Position numbers and translations under genes: made by a program | Shown here: in pieces, positions 1 through 8,540 of the stretch | How positions within the stretch are numbered: the stretch's first letter is position 1 | How the letters are laid out: every line of letters starts with the position of its first letter | DNA from: Terracoccus luteus | Lineage (GTDB): Bacteria > Actinomycetota > Actinomycetes > Actinomycetales > Dermatophilaceae | NCBI RefSeq assembly: GCF_003635045.1 | Contig: NZ_RBXT01000001.1 | Span: 62,001 to 126,000, forward strand | DNA length: 64,000 bases | Direction of reading: 5' to 3' | The notes under the pieces: generated by a model | Databases searched by the model: none | Told to the model about the DNA's origin: nothing | What the model saw: only the letters and a program-made list of their open reading frames with translations

Positions 1-2
1 AC

Positions 3-659
3 ACCGTGCTCTTCGAGGCCGGTCAGGCCACGCTGCTCGACGTCGACCACGGCACCTACCCTTACGTGACCTCGAGCAACGCCGTGTCGGCCGGAGCCTG
101 CACCGGGTCGGGTGTGCCGCCGACCCGCATCGACTCGGTCATCGCGATCCTCAAGGCGTACACGACCCGCGTCGGCGAGGGTCCCTTCCCGACCGAGCTG
201 CATGACGACGACGGCGAGTTCCTGCGCAAGACGGGCGCCGAGTACGGCACGACCACCGGCCGCCCGCGCCGCTGCGGCTGGCTGGACGTCGTCATCGGCC
301 GATACGCCACCCGCATCAACGGCGTCACCGACTTCGTCATCACCAAGCTCGACGTGCTCACCGGCCTCGACCGTGTGCCGATCTGCGTCGCCTACGACGT
401 CGATGGCGTGCGTCACGACGAGATGCCCATGGGGCAGAGCGACTTCCACCACGCGACGCCGATCTACGAGGAGATGCCCGGCTGGTGGGAGGACATCACC
501 GAGTGCCGCACCTTCGACGAGCTGCCCGAGAACGCGCAGAAGTACGTGCTGCGCGTCGAGGAGCTCATCGGCGCCCGCGTCTCCGCCATCGGAGTCGGCC
601 CCGGCCGCGACGAGATCATCGAGCGCCACGACCTGCACCCCGGGCGCCACCGTGCCTGA
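3..659 (+). CDS. purA: Adenylosuccinate synthetase, C-terminal part (5' end outside window)
   Basis: Joins IMP and aspartate with GTP to make adenylosuccinate, the first AMP-specific step. The frame is already open at the left edge, so only about the last 218 residues are seen. These carry the family's C-terminal features: the RCGWLDVV stretch, the [15 protein letters not shown] segment and the closing SVGP-like signature (here [12 protein letters not shown]). The stop TGA overlaps the GTG start proposed for lysS by 8 bases, so the two are probably co-transcribed. The rest of the de novo purine genes follow over the next 27 kb. Identity is firm; the true start lies upstream of base 1. Confidence 0.95.
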   Translation, partial: TVLFEAGQATLLDVDHGTYPYVTSSNAVSAGACTGSGVPPTRIDSVIAILKAYTTRVGEGPFPTELHDDDGEFLRKTGAEYGTTTGRPRRCGWLDVVIGRYATRINGVTDFVITKLDVLTGLDRVPICVAYDVDGVRHDEMPMGQSDFHHATPIYEEMPGWWEDITECRTFDELPENAQKYVLRVEELIGARVSAIGVGPGRDEIIERHDLHPGRHRA

Positions 660-2550
660 GCAGAACCCGCCTGAGCAGGACCCGAGCGACCAGCAGAACG
701 AGAGCATGCAGACCAGCGACACCCCGCCACCCACCCAGGCCGCGACGGACGCGGAGGCCGGCGTCACGGCATCCGACTGGGTGACCCGCCTCGCCGACGA
801 GGTGCTCGCCGAGGCGCAGCAACGCGGCGTCGCCGGGCCCATCGTCTGCGCGTCGGGCATCAGCCCGTCGGGGCCGATCCACCTCGGCAACTTCCGTGAG
901 CTGATCACCCCGCACCTCGTCGCCGACGAGATCGCCCGCCGCGGCATCGCCGTCGAGCACCTGCTCAGCTGGGACGACTTCGACCGCTTCCGCCGCGTGC
1001 CGAAGAACCTGCCCGGCGTCGACGAGTCGTGGGAGCAGTACATCGGGATGCCGCTCACCTCGGTGCCGCCGCCCGCGGGCTCCGCACACGCGAGCTGGGC
1101 CGACCACTTCAAGGCGCCGCTGCTCGAGGCGATGGAGGCCACCGGCATCGAGGTGCGCCAGGTCAGCCAGACCGAGCAGTACCGCGCCGGCGTCTACCGC
1201 GACCAGGTGCTGCTCGCGATGCGCGAGCGGTTCGCCATCGACACGGTGCTCGACCAGTACCGCACGCTCGAGGCCGTCGAGGCCGCGCGCCAGAAGGCGA
1301 CCGGAAAGGGCAAGGGGCCGCAGGGCCAGGGCGCCCAGGGCAAGCAGGGCAAGGCCGCGAAGCTCACCGACGAGCAGGCCGCCGCCGCGACCGAGGCCGA
1401 GCGCGGCTCGGGCGCCGCGAGCGAGGACGACGGCAGCGAGGGCAAGGCCGGCTACTACCCCTTCAAGCCCTTCTGCAGCGAGTGCGGCACCGACTTCACG
1501 ACCGTCACCGCGTACGACGACGACACCCACGCGCTGACCTACGACTGCACCCGCTGCGGCCACCACGAGACCGTCGACCTGGACACCTTCACCAACGGCA
1601 AGCTCGTGTGGAAGGTCGACTGGCCGATGCGCTGGGCCCACGAGCACGTGCTCTTCGAGCCCTCCGGCGTCGACCACCAGAGCCCCGGCAGCAGCTTCGT
1701 CGTCGGCAAGGACCTCGCGCCGATCTTCGGCTGGGAGCGGCCCGTCGGCCCGATGTACGCCTTCGTCGGTATCGCCGGCATGGCCAAGATGAGCTCGAGC
1801 AAGGGCGGCGTGCCGATCCCCGCCGACGCCCTCGAGGTCATGGAGGCGCCGGTGCTGCGCTGGCTCTACGCGCGCCGCCGGCCCAACCAGAGCTTCGACG
1901 TCGCCTTCGGCCCCGAGCTGCAGCGCCTCTACGACGAGTGGGACGCCCTCGCCCGCAAGGTCGAGACCGGCACCGCCCAGCCGGCCGACCTCGCCGCCCA
2001 CCAGCGCGCCACGTCGACGGCGCGGGGCCCGCTGGCCACGACGCCGCGGCCGATGCCGTTCCGCACCATCGCCTCGGTCATGGACGTCACCCAGGGCGAT
2101 GAGGCGCAGACCGTGCGCATCCTCAGCCAGCTCGACCCCGAGCACCCCGTCGGCTCCGTCGACGAGCTGCGCCCGCGCCTCGACCGCGCCCAGCGCTGGG
2201 TGCTCGGCTACGTGCCCGAGGAGGACCGCACCGTCGTGCGCACCGAGCCGGATGCCGCGTTGCTCGCCTCGCTGGACGCGCAGCAGCGTGAGGCGCTGGG
2301 GCTGCTCGTCGACGGGCTGGGTGACCACTGGTCGCTCGACGGGCTGACGCACCTCGTCTACGCCGTGCCGAAGATCCAGCGCGGCATCGACCCCGACGCC
2401 AAGGTCAAGGACCCCGAGCTGTCGGCCGAGCAGCGCTCGTTCTTCGTGCTCGTCTACCGGCTGCTCGTCAGCCGCGACACGGGTCCGCGGCTGCCCACGC
2501 TGCTGCTCGCCGTCGGTGCCGACCGGGTGCGTTCGCTGCTGCGCCCCTGA
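652..2550 (+). CDS. lysS: Lysyl-tRNA synthetase, class I (archaeal type)
   Basis: Charges tRNA-Lys with lysine in the cytoplasm. Class I is shown by a HIGH-like motif (HLGN near residue 77, in SGPIHLGN) and a KMSKS-like motif (KMSSSKG near 379), absent from class II LysRS. A zinc-finger-like pair, CSECG near 275 and CTRCGHH near 299, follows. Between about residues 217 and 263 sits a low-complexity Gly/Gln/Lys/Ala/Glu-rich insertion, outside the catalytic motifs. The GTG at 652 overlaps purA by 8 bases; ATG at 706 is the alternative, and the intervening residues are Pro/Gln/Asp-rich and probably disordered. Length 632 aa from the GTG. Confidence 0.93.
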   Translation: MPEQNPPEQDPSDQQNESMQTSDTPPPTQAATDAEAGVTASDWVTRLADEVLAEAQQRGVAGPIVCASGISPSGPIHLGNFRELITPHLVADEIARRGIAVEHLLSWDDFDRFRRVPKNLPGVDESWEQYIGMPLTSVPPPAGSAHASWADHFKAPLLEAMEATGIEVRQVSQTEQYRAGVYRDQVLLAMRERFAIDTVLDQYRTLEAVEAARQKATGKGKGPQGQGAQGKQGKAAKLTDEQAAAATEAERGSGAASEDDGSEGKAGYYPFKPFCSECGTDFTTVTAYDDDTHALTYDCTRCGHHETVDLDTFTNGKLVWKVDWPMRWAHEHVLFEPSGVDHQSPGSSFVVGKDLAPIFGWERPVGPMYAFVGIAGMAKMSSSKGGVPIPADALEVMEAPVLRWLYARRRPNQSFDVAFGPELQRLYDEWDALARKVETGTAQPADLAAHQRATSTARGPLATTPRPMPFRTIASVMDVTQGDEAQTVRILSQLDPEHPVGSVDELRPRLDRAQRWVLGYVPEEDRTVVRTEPDAALLASLDAQQREALGLLVDGLGDHWSLDGLTHLVYAVPKIQRGIDPDAKVKDPELSAEQRSFFVLVYRLLVSRDTGPRLPTLLLAVGADRVRSLLRP

Positions 2551-2573
2551 CACGAACTGGCCTCTCGACGGTT
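2551..2573. repeat. Short dispersed repeat, copy 1 (left of the M28 gene)
   Basis: Starts directly after the lysS stop codon. It matches, with a few changes, two copies just after the M28 peptidase stop (3648-3670 and 3679-3701). The shared core reads GGCCwCTCGACGGT, so the peptidase gene is bracketed by the same repeat. Confidence 0.5.
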
Positions 2574-2603
2574 GGCTCAGCCGGAGGCGACAGGTCGGGC
2601 GGT

Positions 2604-2609
2604 TACCGT
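2604..2609 (+). promoter_or_regulatory. Leaderless -10 box of the M28 peptidase gene
   Basis: TACCGT lies six bases before the ATG at 2616 with no ribosome binding site between. This fits a transcript that starts at, or next to, the start codon. No convincing -35 box is visible. Confidence 0.5.
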
Positions 2610-2615
2610 GACGCG

Positions 2616-3644
2616 ATGTCGCCGCGCCTGGCCCGCTCCGCCATCGCCCTGGTCAGTTTCGCGCTGCTCGCCGGGTGCACGTCCGCGCCGGGCACGTCGG
2701 TACCGGCGTCGTCTGCGCCGACGACCTCAGCGGCGGCCTCGACGGATACGACGACCTCGTCGAGCCCGACCACGAGCGTGACCGCGCCGACGTCGGCGGC
2801 CCGCCCCACGGCATCCGCCTCACCGACCACGACGCGCCCGCCCGTCGCGCAACCGTTCGACGTCGGGGCCGTGCAGCAGCGGGTGCGCGCCATCGCCGCG
2901 ATCGGTTCGCGCGACGCCGTCAGCCCCGCCTACGCCCGCGCCGCCACCTATGTGACCGGGCAGCTCGAGTCGGTGGGCTGGCGAGTGCGGGCCCAGCGCT
3001 TCGAGGTCCCTGCCGGCACGTCGTGGGGCGTGCGGGTGCCGGGCGGCACGAGCACGAACCTCATTGCCGACCCGCCGGGCTTCGACAGCACCGAACCGCA
3101 CGTCGTCATCGGCGCGCACCTCGACACCGTGCCGCAGGCGCCGGGTGCGGAGGACAACGCCTCGGGCGTCGCGACCGTCGTCGAGCTGGCCCGCATGCTG
3201 CGCGAGCAGCCCGCCGCGACTCCCGTGCGCCTCGTCCTCTTCGGCGCCGAGGAGGCCCGCGTGCCCGCCGGCACCCGCTACGCCTTCGGATCGCGCCACT
3301 ACGTCACGACGCTGACGGATGCCGAGCGGCGGGCGACGCGGGGCATGCTCGCCCTAGACCGGGTGGGCGTCGCCGGACGCACCGTGCCGGTCTGCTCGGG
3401 TGGGAGGGGGACCGCGAGCCTGGCCCGCGATGTGCGGGCGGCGTCACCGGCATCCGTGACGAACCGGTGCACCAACCGGGCGAGCGACCACGTCTCGTTC
3501 GAGGCGGCCGGCATCCCGGCGGCTCGGCTCGGCAGCGTGCCCTTCGACGGCTACCACTCCGCGGGCGACGTGCCGTCGGTCGTCAGCGACTCCCAGATGC
3601 GTCGTACCGGCGCCGTCGCGTGGGCCTGGCTGCGCTCGCTCTGA
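2616..3644 (+). CDS. Secreted M28-family zinc aminopeptidase lipoprotein
   Basis: Predicted extracytoplasmic metallopeptidase of the M28 (peptidase Y/aminopeptidase S) family, 342 aa. A lipoprotein signal peptide ends in the lipobox LAGC, with the lipidated Cys at 21. A Ser/Thr/Ala/Pro-rich linker (about 22-78) then tethers the domain to the membrane. Metal and catalytic residues are in place: H168 in AHLDT, D180 in EDNASG, E212/E213 in GAEEA, D248 and H314 in YHSAGD. Start ATG 2616 is supported by the -10 box six bases upstream. The gene stands alone between lysS and a convergent helicase gene, bracketed by short repeats. Substrate is unknown; the family call is firm. Confidence 0.9.
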   Translation: MSPRLARSAIALVSFALLAGCTSAPGTSVPASSAPTTSAAASTDTTTSSSPTTSVTAPTSAARPTASASPTTTRPPVAQPFDVGAVQQRVRAIAAIGSRDAVSPAYARAATYVTGQLESVGWRVRAQRFEVPAGTSWGVRVPGGTSTNLIADPPGFDSTEPHVVIGAHLDTVPQAPGAEDNASGVATVVELARMLREQPAATPVRLVLFGAEEARVPAGTRYAFGSRHYVTTLTDAERRATRGMLALDRVGVAGRTVPVCSGGRGTASLARDVRAASPASVTNRCTNRASDHVSFEAAGIPAARLGSVPFDGYHSAGDVPSVVSDSQMRRTGAVAWAWLRSL

Positions 3645-4073
3645 CGTCACGAAGTGGCCACTCGACGGTCGCGGTGACGGGACGTGGCCACTCGGCGGTT
3701 CGGGGTCGACGGGTCGACCCGGCTGGGCCGGGGGAGGGAGCGGGCGGGGGGCGAGATGAAGGGGGGATGCATCTCGTCCCCCGCCCGGTGCGAGTCCACT
3801 GCGGGGGAGCAGGACTGCGCCGAACGTCGATTCGGTCTCGGGGGGAGAGACCGCGGGGAGGGTTGAACCAATCACACTCGACGTTGAGGTCAATGATCCA
3901 CCGGTCGGCGGTGTCCGTCGACCGTTCGCAGATTACTTGAACAACTCTTTACCTTGGCTCGAGAAGGCGCCTGACAGAACCTGAGCCACAGGTGGTCGTC
4001 CGATGTCAAAAGCCTACGTTCCCGGCCCCGTGCGCGACAAGAACTCACCTCCGCGTGGCGCGGACCGGGAAAG
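3645..4073. other. Convergent intergenic region, no gene found
   Basis: Lies between the stop codons of the M28 gene (+) and the helD gene (-). It begins with two copies of the short repeat (3648-3701). About 3820-3885 is G-rich and contains the hairpin GGTCTC/GAGACC around a GGGGGGA loop. About 3885-4020 is markedly less GC-rich than the surroundings (for example ACTTGAACAACTCTTTACC). I see no credible reading frame. A degenerate structured RNA is possible but unproven. Confidence 0.4.
3648..3701. repeat. Short dispersed repeat, copies 2 and 3
   Basis: Two near-direct copies at 3648-3670 and 3679-3701 share GTGGCCACTCGRCGGT. They match the single copy at 2551-2573 on the other side of the M28 gene. 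Confidence 0.5.
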
Positions 4074-6533
4074 TCAGGAAAGCACCGTCATGCGGTGCGC
4101 GGCCCGGGTCAGGGCCACGTAGAGCACCCTCACGCCGCCCGGCGACTCCCGCACGATCTCGTCGGGGTCGACGACGACCGTCGCGTCGTACTCGAGGCCC
4201 TTCGTCGACATCGGGTCGACGACCTGGACGCGGCCCTCGACCGGCTCGCCGCCCGCTGCAGCGGCGTCGCCCGTGCCGTCGCCGGCCAGCACCGACAGCG
4301 CCCCGGCGTGGCGCCGGGGGGTGATGACGGCGATCGACCCGTCGACCTGCGTCAGCAGCTCGGCCAGCACCTCGCGCACGGTCGCCACCGGGTCGTCACC
4401 GAGCGGCGCCTCGACGGGGTGGATGCCGGTCTCGCGCACCGCCTGCGGGATGTCGGCGTCGGGCACCGTGCGGCGCACGATCTCGGCGGCGTAGTCGAAG
4501 ATCTCGCGGGCGTTGCGATAGTTCGTGTCCATGTGGAACGACTGGCGCGGCTGGGTGCCGAACGCCTCCTCGCGGGCCGCCGCGGCCTCGGCCGGCACCG
4601 GCCACGAGGCCTGGGCAGCGTCGCCGACGACGGTCCACGACGCGTGGCGGCCGCGGCGGGCCACCATGCGCCACTGCATGGGGGAGAGGTCCTGCGCCTC
4701 GTCGACGAGCACGTGCGCGTACTCGTCGGGCGACCCGATGCGCCCGGCGAGCAGCCGGTCGCGCGGGTCGCCGTTGCGGGTCACCCGCACCGACGCGCCC
4801 TCGTCGCGCCGCACGGGCTGTACCTCGGTGACGCCGTACTGGCTGAGGTCGTCGAGCTCCTCGATGTCGTAGAAGCCGCGCTCCTCGGCGACCTCCTCCT
4901 GCACCGGCCCGAGCCGGGCGGCGAGGTCGTCGACGAGGGCCACGTCGGCCACCGACCACGTCCCGGTCTCGAGGGCGAGCGCGAACGACGCGGCCAGCGC
5001 CCCGGCATCCTCGGGGGTGAGGGAGCCACGCGCGTGGCGGCGCACGAGGTCGGCGTCGGCCAGCCACAGCAACACCTCGCGCGGGTCGACCTGCGGCCAC
5101 CACTCGGTCATGAAGGTGTCGACGTCGCGGTGGTCGTCCCACTTGTCGACGAACTCGGCGCGCGCGTCACGGTCGCCGCGGTCGCCGACCTGGGCCCACG
5201 CCGCCTCGCCGAGGGCCGACCGGGCCGCGTTCGCCGAGACGTTGCGCTGACCCGACCGAAGCACCTGCGAGCGCACGCGGTCGAGGGCGCGTGCGTCGAG
5301 CCGCACCGCGCGGCCGGCGACGAAGACGCGCAGCTGCTCGGGTCCGCCCGGGACGCGCCCGCGGGCCGCTGCCCCGAGCAGGGTGCGGATGCCGACGGAC
5401 CCCTTGAGCCGCGCGACGGCGGGCTCGTCGAACCGCTCGGTGTGCATGACGTCGACGACGTCGCCGAGAGCGCGCAGGGCGACGCTCTCCTCGCCGAGGG
5501 AGGGCAGCACCCGCTCGATGTACGCGGTGTACGCGCCCGACGGGCCGAGCACGAGGATGCCACCCGACTCGAACCGTCGCCGGTCGGAGTAGAGCAGGAA
5601 CGCGGCGCGGTGCAGGGCGACGACGGTCTTGCCCGTGCCGGGGCCGCCGGTGATCTCGGTGACGCCGCGGGCGCTGGCCCGGATCGCTTCGTCCTGGTGG
5701 GCCTGGATGGTGGCGACGATGTCGCGCATGCGCTCGCCGCGGCTGCGGGTCAGGGCGGCCATGAGGGCGCCGTCACCGACGACGACGAGGTCGTCGGGGG
5801 CCTCGGGGACCATGAGGTCGTCCTCGACGCCGACGACGGTGGCGCCCTTGCTGCGCAGCACCCGTCGGCGCAGCACACCCATCGGCTGGGTCGGCGTCGC
5901 CCGGTAGAACGGCGACGCGGCCGGGGCGCGCCAGTCGATGACGAGCGGCTCGTAGTCGTCGTCGCGCACGCCGAGACGGCCGATGTAGCGCACCTCGCGC
6001 TCGGGGCTGCCGGCCGGCGCGAGCTCGGTCGGCGCGGCCTCGGCGGCGCCGGTCGCCTTCGCGAGGGTGTGGTCGATGTCGAGGCGGCCGAAGACGAGCC
6101 CCTCGTACTGGGTGTCGAGGGCCGTGCGCCGCTTGGCGGCGTGGAACATCAGCGCGTCGCGCTCGAAGAGGCCGGCGGCCTCCTCGTAGCCGACCTCGCC
6201 CGACTTGACGATGCGCCCCCGGGCCAGGCCTTCGGCCTGCACGTCGTCGGCCCGCCGCCCGGCCTTCTCGAGCTCGCTCATGACGCGGTCGACGTGCGCC
6301 TGCTCGACGGCGATCTGCTCGGTGACGACGTCGCGCCCACGGGCCGTGCCGTTGCTGGCGCCGGTGCTCGAGCCGTTCGAGCCGTTGCCGGGGGCGGTGC
6401 CGTTCGTGCCCTCGGCAGGGCGCTGACCGTCACCGGCGCGCGGGGCGGGCGCGACGGCATCCGGCCCGCTCTCGCCGGGGGTGGGCGCGCCCGTCTGGCC
6501 GGGCTCGCGGGTCGGTGCGTTCGAAGTGCTCAC
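4074..6533 (-). CDS. helD: HelD/HelR-like superfamily 1 ATPase acting on RNA polymerase
   Basis: UvrD-related motor of the actinobacterial HelD/HelR kind, which binds RNA polymerase, strips it from DNA and in some actinobacteria gives rifamycin tolerance. It opens with a Ser/Pro/Gly-rich tail. A charged helical arm follows (EQAHVDRVMSELEKAGRR) with the family segment FERDALMFHAAKRR. The ATPase core shows Walker A GGPGTGKT near residue 295, DEAQD near 609, TNYRNAREIFDYA, STKGLEYDATVVV and the final LYVALTRA. I chose GTG at 6533 (819 aa); an upstream in-frame start at 6626 would run through the promoter of the divergent GNAT gene. It is not a RecBCD or UvrD repair helicase by architecture. Role inferred from family. 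Confidence 0.85.
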   Translation of the reverse strand: MSTSNAPTREPGQTGAPTPGESGPDAVAPAPRAGDGQRPAEGTNGTAPGNGSNGSSTGASNGTARGRDVVTEQIAVEQAHVDRVMSELEKAGRRADDVQAEGLARGRIVKSGEVGYEEAAGLFERDALMFHAAKRRTALDTQYEGLVFGRLDIDHTLAKATGAAEAAPTELAPAGSPEREVRYIGRLGVRDDDYEPLVIDWRAPAASPFYRATPTQPMGVLRRRVLRSKGATVVGVEDDLMVPEAPDDLVVVGDGALMAALTRSRGERMRDIVATIQAHQDEAIRASARGVTEITGGPGTGKTVVALHRAAFLLYSDRRRFESGGILVLGPSGAYTAYIERVLPSLGEESVALRALGDVVDVMHTERFDEPAVARLKGSVGIRTLLGAAARGRVPGGPEQLRVFVAGRAVRLDARALDRVRSQVLRSGQRNVSANAARSALGEAAWAQVGDRGDRDARAEFVDKWDDHRDVDTFMTEWWPQVDPREVLLWLADADLVRRHARGSLTPEDAGALAASFALALETGTWSVADVALVDDLAARLGPVQEEVAEERGFYDIEELDDLSQYGVTEVQPVRRDEGASVRVTRNGDPRDRLLAGRIGSPDEYAHVLVDEAQDLSPMQWRMVARRGRHASWTVVGDAAQASWPVPAEAAAAREEAFGTQPRQSFHMDTNYRNAREIFDYAAEIVRRTVPDADIPQAVRETGIHPVEAPLGDDPVATVREVLAELLTQVDGSIAVITPRRHAGALSVLAGDGTGDAAAAGGEPVEGRVQVVDPMSTKGLEYDATVVVDPDEIVRESPGGVRVLYVALTRAAHRMTVLS

Positions 6534-6589
6534 AGACGTCCAAAGGCGGTCGGGATGGGCGCGCGCGCTGGCGCGGGAACCATCGAGTC

Positions 6590-6595
6590 TAGTGT
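6590..6595 (+). promoter_or_regulatory. Leaderless -10 box of the GNAT gene
   Basis: TAGTGT is followed by six bases and the ATG at 6602. The divergent helD gene starts only 68 bases away, so the two promoters share this short gap. Confidence 0.5.
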
Positions 6596-6601
6596 CACGA
6601 C

Positions 6602-7231
6602 ATGGCTGCTCCGACCTGCGTCCCACCGACGGGCGAGCCCCTCGTCGGACGCCGGGTGCGCCTCGACCCGATGACCACCGAGGATGCCGCGGGGCTCTTC
6701 GACGTGTACGCCGACCCGCGCTGCTACGAGCACGGCTACCTCATGTCGCGGCGGCACGAGACCCTCGACGACACCCGGCGCTTCGTGGCCGGCTCGATCG
6801 CCGCGCGGGAGGCGGGGCGGCTGGCCTACACGGCCCGGCTCGTGGCCGACTCCGAGCTCGGGGCGGCCGGCACGGTGGTGGGCTCGAGCTCGCTCGGCGA
6901 CGTCGACCTCGAGCGTGAGCACGTGCACCTCGGCTGGACGATGTGGGGCTCGCGCTGGTGGGGCACCCCGGTCAACCCCGAGGCCAAGCTGCTCATGCTC
7001 GGCCACGCCTTCGAGCGCTGCGGGTTCGGGCGGGTGCGCATCCAGACCGACGTGCGCAACGAGCGCTCACGGGCGGCGATCGGGCGGCTCGGCGCCGTGT
7101 TCGAGGGCGTGACGCGGCGTGACTCGCGGCGGGCCGACGGCTCGTGGCGCGACAGCGCGGTGTTCTCTGTGCTCGTCGACGAGTGGCCCGCGGTGCGAGC
7201 GACCCTGACGGGGCGGTTGGGCGACCCCTAG
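6602..7231 (+). CDS. GNAT N-acetyltransferase, RimJ/RimL-like
   Basis: Acetyl-CoA-dependent N-acetyltransferase, 209 aa. It opens with GRRVRLDPMTTEDAAGLF, typical of the RimJ/RimL group. The core contains HLGWTMWGSRWWGTPVNPEA and then the helix CGFGRVRIQTDVRNERS with GRLGAVFEGV, the usual C-terminal pattern of this subgroup. The substrate could be a protein N-terminus or a small amine; the sequence does not say. It is divergent from helD and precedes purD by 10 bases, but purD has its own -10 box. Confidence 0.85.
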   Translation: MAAPTCVPPTGEPLVGRRVRLDPMTTEDAAGLFDVYADPRCYEHGYLMSRRHETLDDTRRFVAGSIAAREAGRLAYTARLVADSELGAAGTVVGSSSLGDVDLEREHVHLGWTMWGSRWWGTPVNPEAKLLMLGHAFERCGFGRVRIQTDVRNERSRAAIGRLGAVFEGVTRRDSRRADGSWRDSAVFSVLVDEWPAVRATLTGRLGDP

Positions 7232-7234
7232 GCT
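7229..7234 (+). promoter_or_regulatory. Leaderless -10 box of purD
   Basis: TAGGCT lies seven bases before the GTG start at 7242. Its first bases overlap the TAG stop codon of the upstream GNAT gene, so purD-purC can be transcribed independently. Confidence 0.5.
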
Positions 7235-7241
7235 GTGCGCC

Positions 7242-8540
7242 GTGAAGGCTCTCGTCCTCGGATCCGGTGCCCGTGAGCACGCCCTCGTCAAGGCCCTCGC
7301 GGTCGACCCGGAGATCGACGCCGTCATCGCGGCGCCGGGCAACCCGGGCATCGACACCACCGCGCTGTGCGTGGCCGTCGACATCCTCGACGGGGACGCC
7401 GTGGCCGCGCTCGCCCGTGAGCACGAGGTCGACCTCGTCGTCGTCGGCCCCGAGGCGCCGCTCGTCGCCGGGGTGGCCGACGTCTGCCGCGCGGCCGGGC
7501 TCGCCGTCTTCGGGCCCTCGGCCGCGTCGGCCCGGCTCGAGGGCAGCAAGGCCTTCGCCAAGGACGTCATGGCCGCCGCCGACGTGCCGACCGCGCGGGC
7601 GCACGTCTGCACGACGCTCCACGAGGTCGAGGCCGCGCTCGACGCCCTCGGGGCGCCCGGGATGCCCTACGTCGTCAAGGACGACGGGCTCGCCGCCGGC
7701 AAGGGCGTCGTCGTGACCGAGTCGCGCGAGGAGGCGCTGAGCCACGCGGCATCCTGCCTGGCCAAGCCCGACGGACGGCTCGTCGTCGAGGAGTACCTCG
7801 ACGGCCCCGAGGTGTCGGTGTTCTGCCTCAGCGACGGCGAGACCGTCGTGGCGCTCGAGCCGGCGCAGGACTTCAAGCGCGTCGGTGACGACGACGCTGG
7901 CCCCAACACCGGTGGCATGGGTGCGTACTCGCCGCTCGAGTGGGCTCCGGCCGGGCTCGCCGACGAGGTCGTGGCGCGGGTCGCGCAGCCGACCGTCGAC
8001 GAGATGCGCCGCCGCGGGACGCCCTTCGTCGGCGTGCTCTACGTCGGGCTGGCGCTGACGTCGCGCGGGCTGCGGGTCATCGAGTTCAACGTGCGCTTCG
8101 GCGACCCCGACGGGCAGGCGTCGCTGGCCCGGCTCGAGTCACCCTTCGGGCAGCTGCTGCTCGCCACGGCGACGGGCGGGCTCGGCGAGTTCGGCCGGCT
8201 GCGCTGGTCGGACGACCGGGCCGTCGTGGTCGTCGTCGCCTCGTCGGGCTACCCGGCCGGGCCGCGGACGGGTGACCCGATCACCGGTCTCGACGCCGCC
8301 GCCGAGGTGCCGGGGGTGGTCGTGCTGCACGCGGGGACGGCCCGCAGCGGTTCCGGTGCACTGGTCTCGGCCGGCGGGCGGGTGCTCGACGTCGTCGCCG
8401 TCGGGTCGTCGCTGAAGAAGGCGCGCGCGTCGGCGTACGAGGCAGTGGGGCTCATCGAGCTCGACGGCTCGCACCACCGCTCGGACATCGCCCTGCGCGC
8501 CCAACGCGGTGAGCTCGTCGTGACCGGGGGTGCCCGATGA
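7242..8540 (+). CDS. purD: Phosphoribosylamine-glycine ligase (GAR synthetase)
   Basis: Second step of de novo purine synthesis: joins phosphoribosylamine and glycine using ATP. The 432-aa length is normal for the bacterial monofunctional enzyme. It starts with the N-domain signature VLGSGAREHALVK. ATP-grasp features follow: FGPSAASARLEGSKAFAK, VVKDDGLAAGKGVVV, DFKRVGDDDAGPNTGGMGAY and the metal-binding RFGDPDGQ (usually RFGDPE). The GTG start is set by the -10 box seven bases upstream. Its stop overlaps the purC start by 4 bases (ATGA), indicating translational coupling. Confidence 0.96.
   Translation: MKALVLGSGAREHALVKALAVDPEIDAVIAAPGNPGIDTTALCVAVDILDGDAVAALAREHEVDLVVVGPEAPLVAGVADVCRAAGLAVFGPSAASARLEGSKAFAKDVMAAADVPTARAHVCTTLHEVEAALDALGAPGMPYVVKDDGLAAGKGVVVTESREEALSHAASCLAKPDGRLVVEEYLDGPEVSVFCLSDGETVVALEPAQDFKRVGDDDAGPNTGGMGAYSPLEWAPAGLADEVVARVAQPTVDEMRRRGTPFVGVLYVGLALTSRGLRVIEFNVRFGDPDGQASLARLESPFGQLLLATATGGLGEFGRLRWSDDRAVVVVVASSGYPAGPRTGDPITGLDAAAEVPGVVVLHAGTARSGSGALVSAGGRVLDVVAVGSSLKKARASAYEAVGLIELDGSHHRSDIALRAQRGELVVTGGAR

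Noticed and set aside
616-2553. 645-residue open frame antisense to lysS
   Set aside because: High GC keeps antisense frames open; its translation is Arg/Gly/His/Leu-rich without motifs, while the sense strand has a clear synthetase.
4095-6674. 859-residue open frame antisense to helD
   Set aside because: No domain signature and full overlap with an ATPase that has all its motifs.
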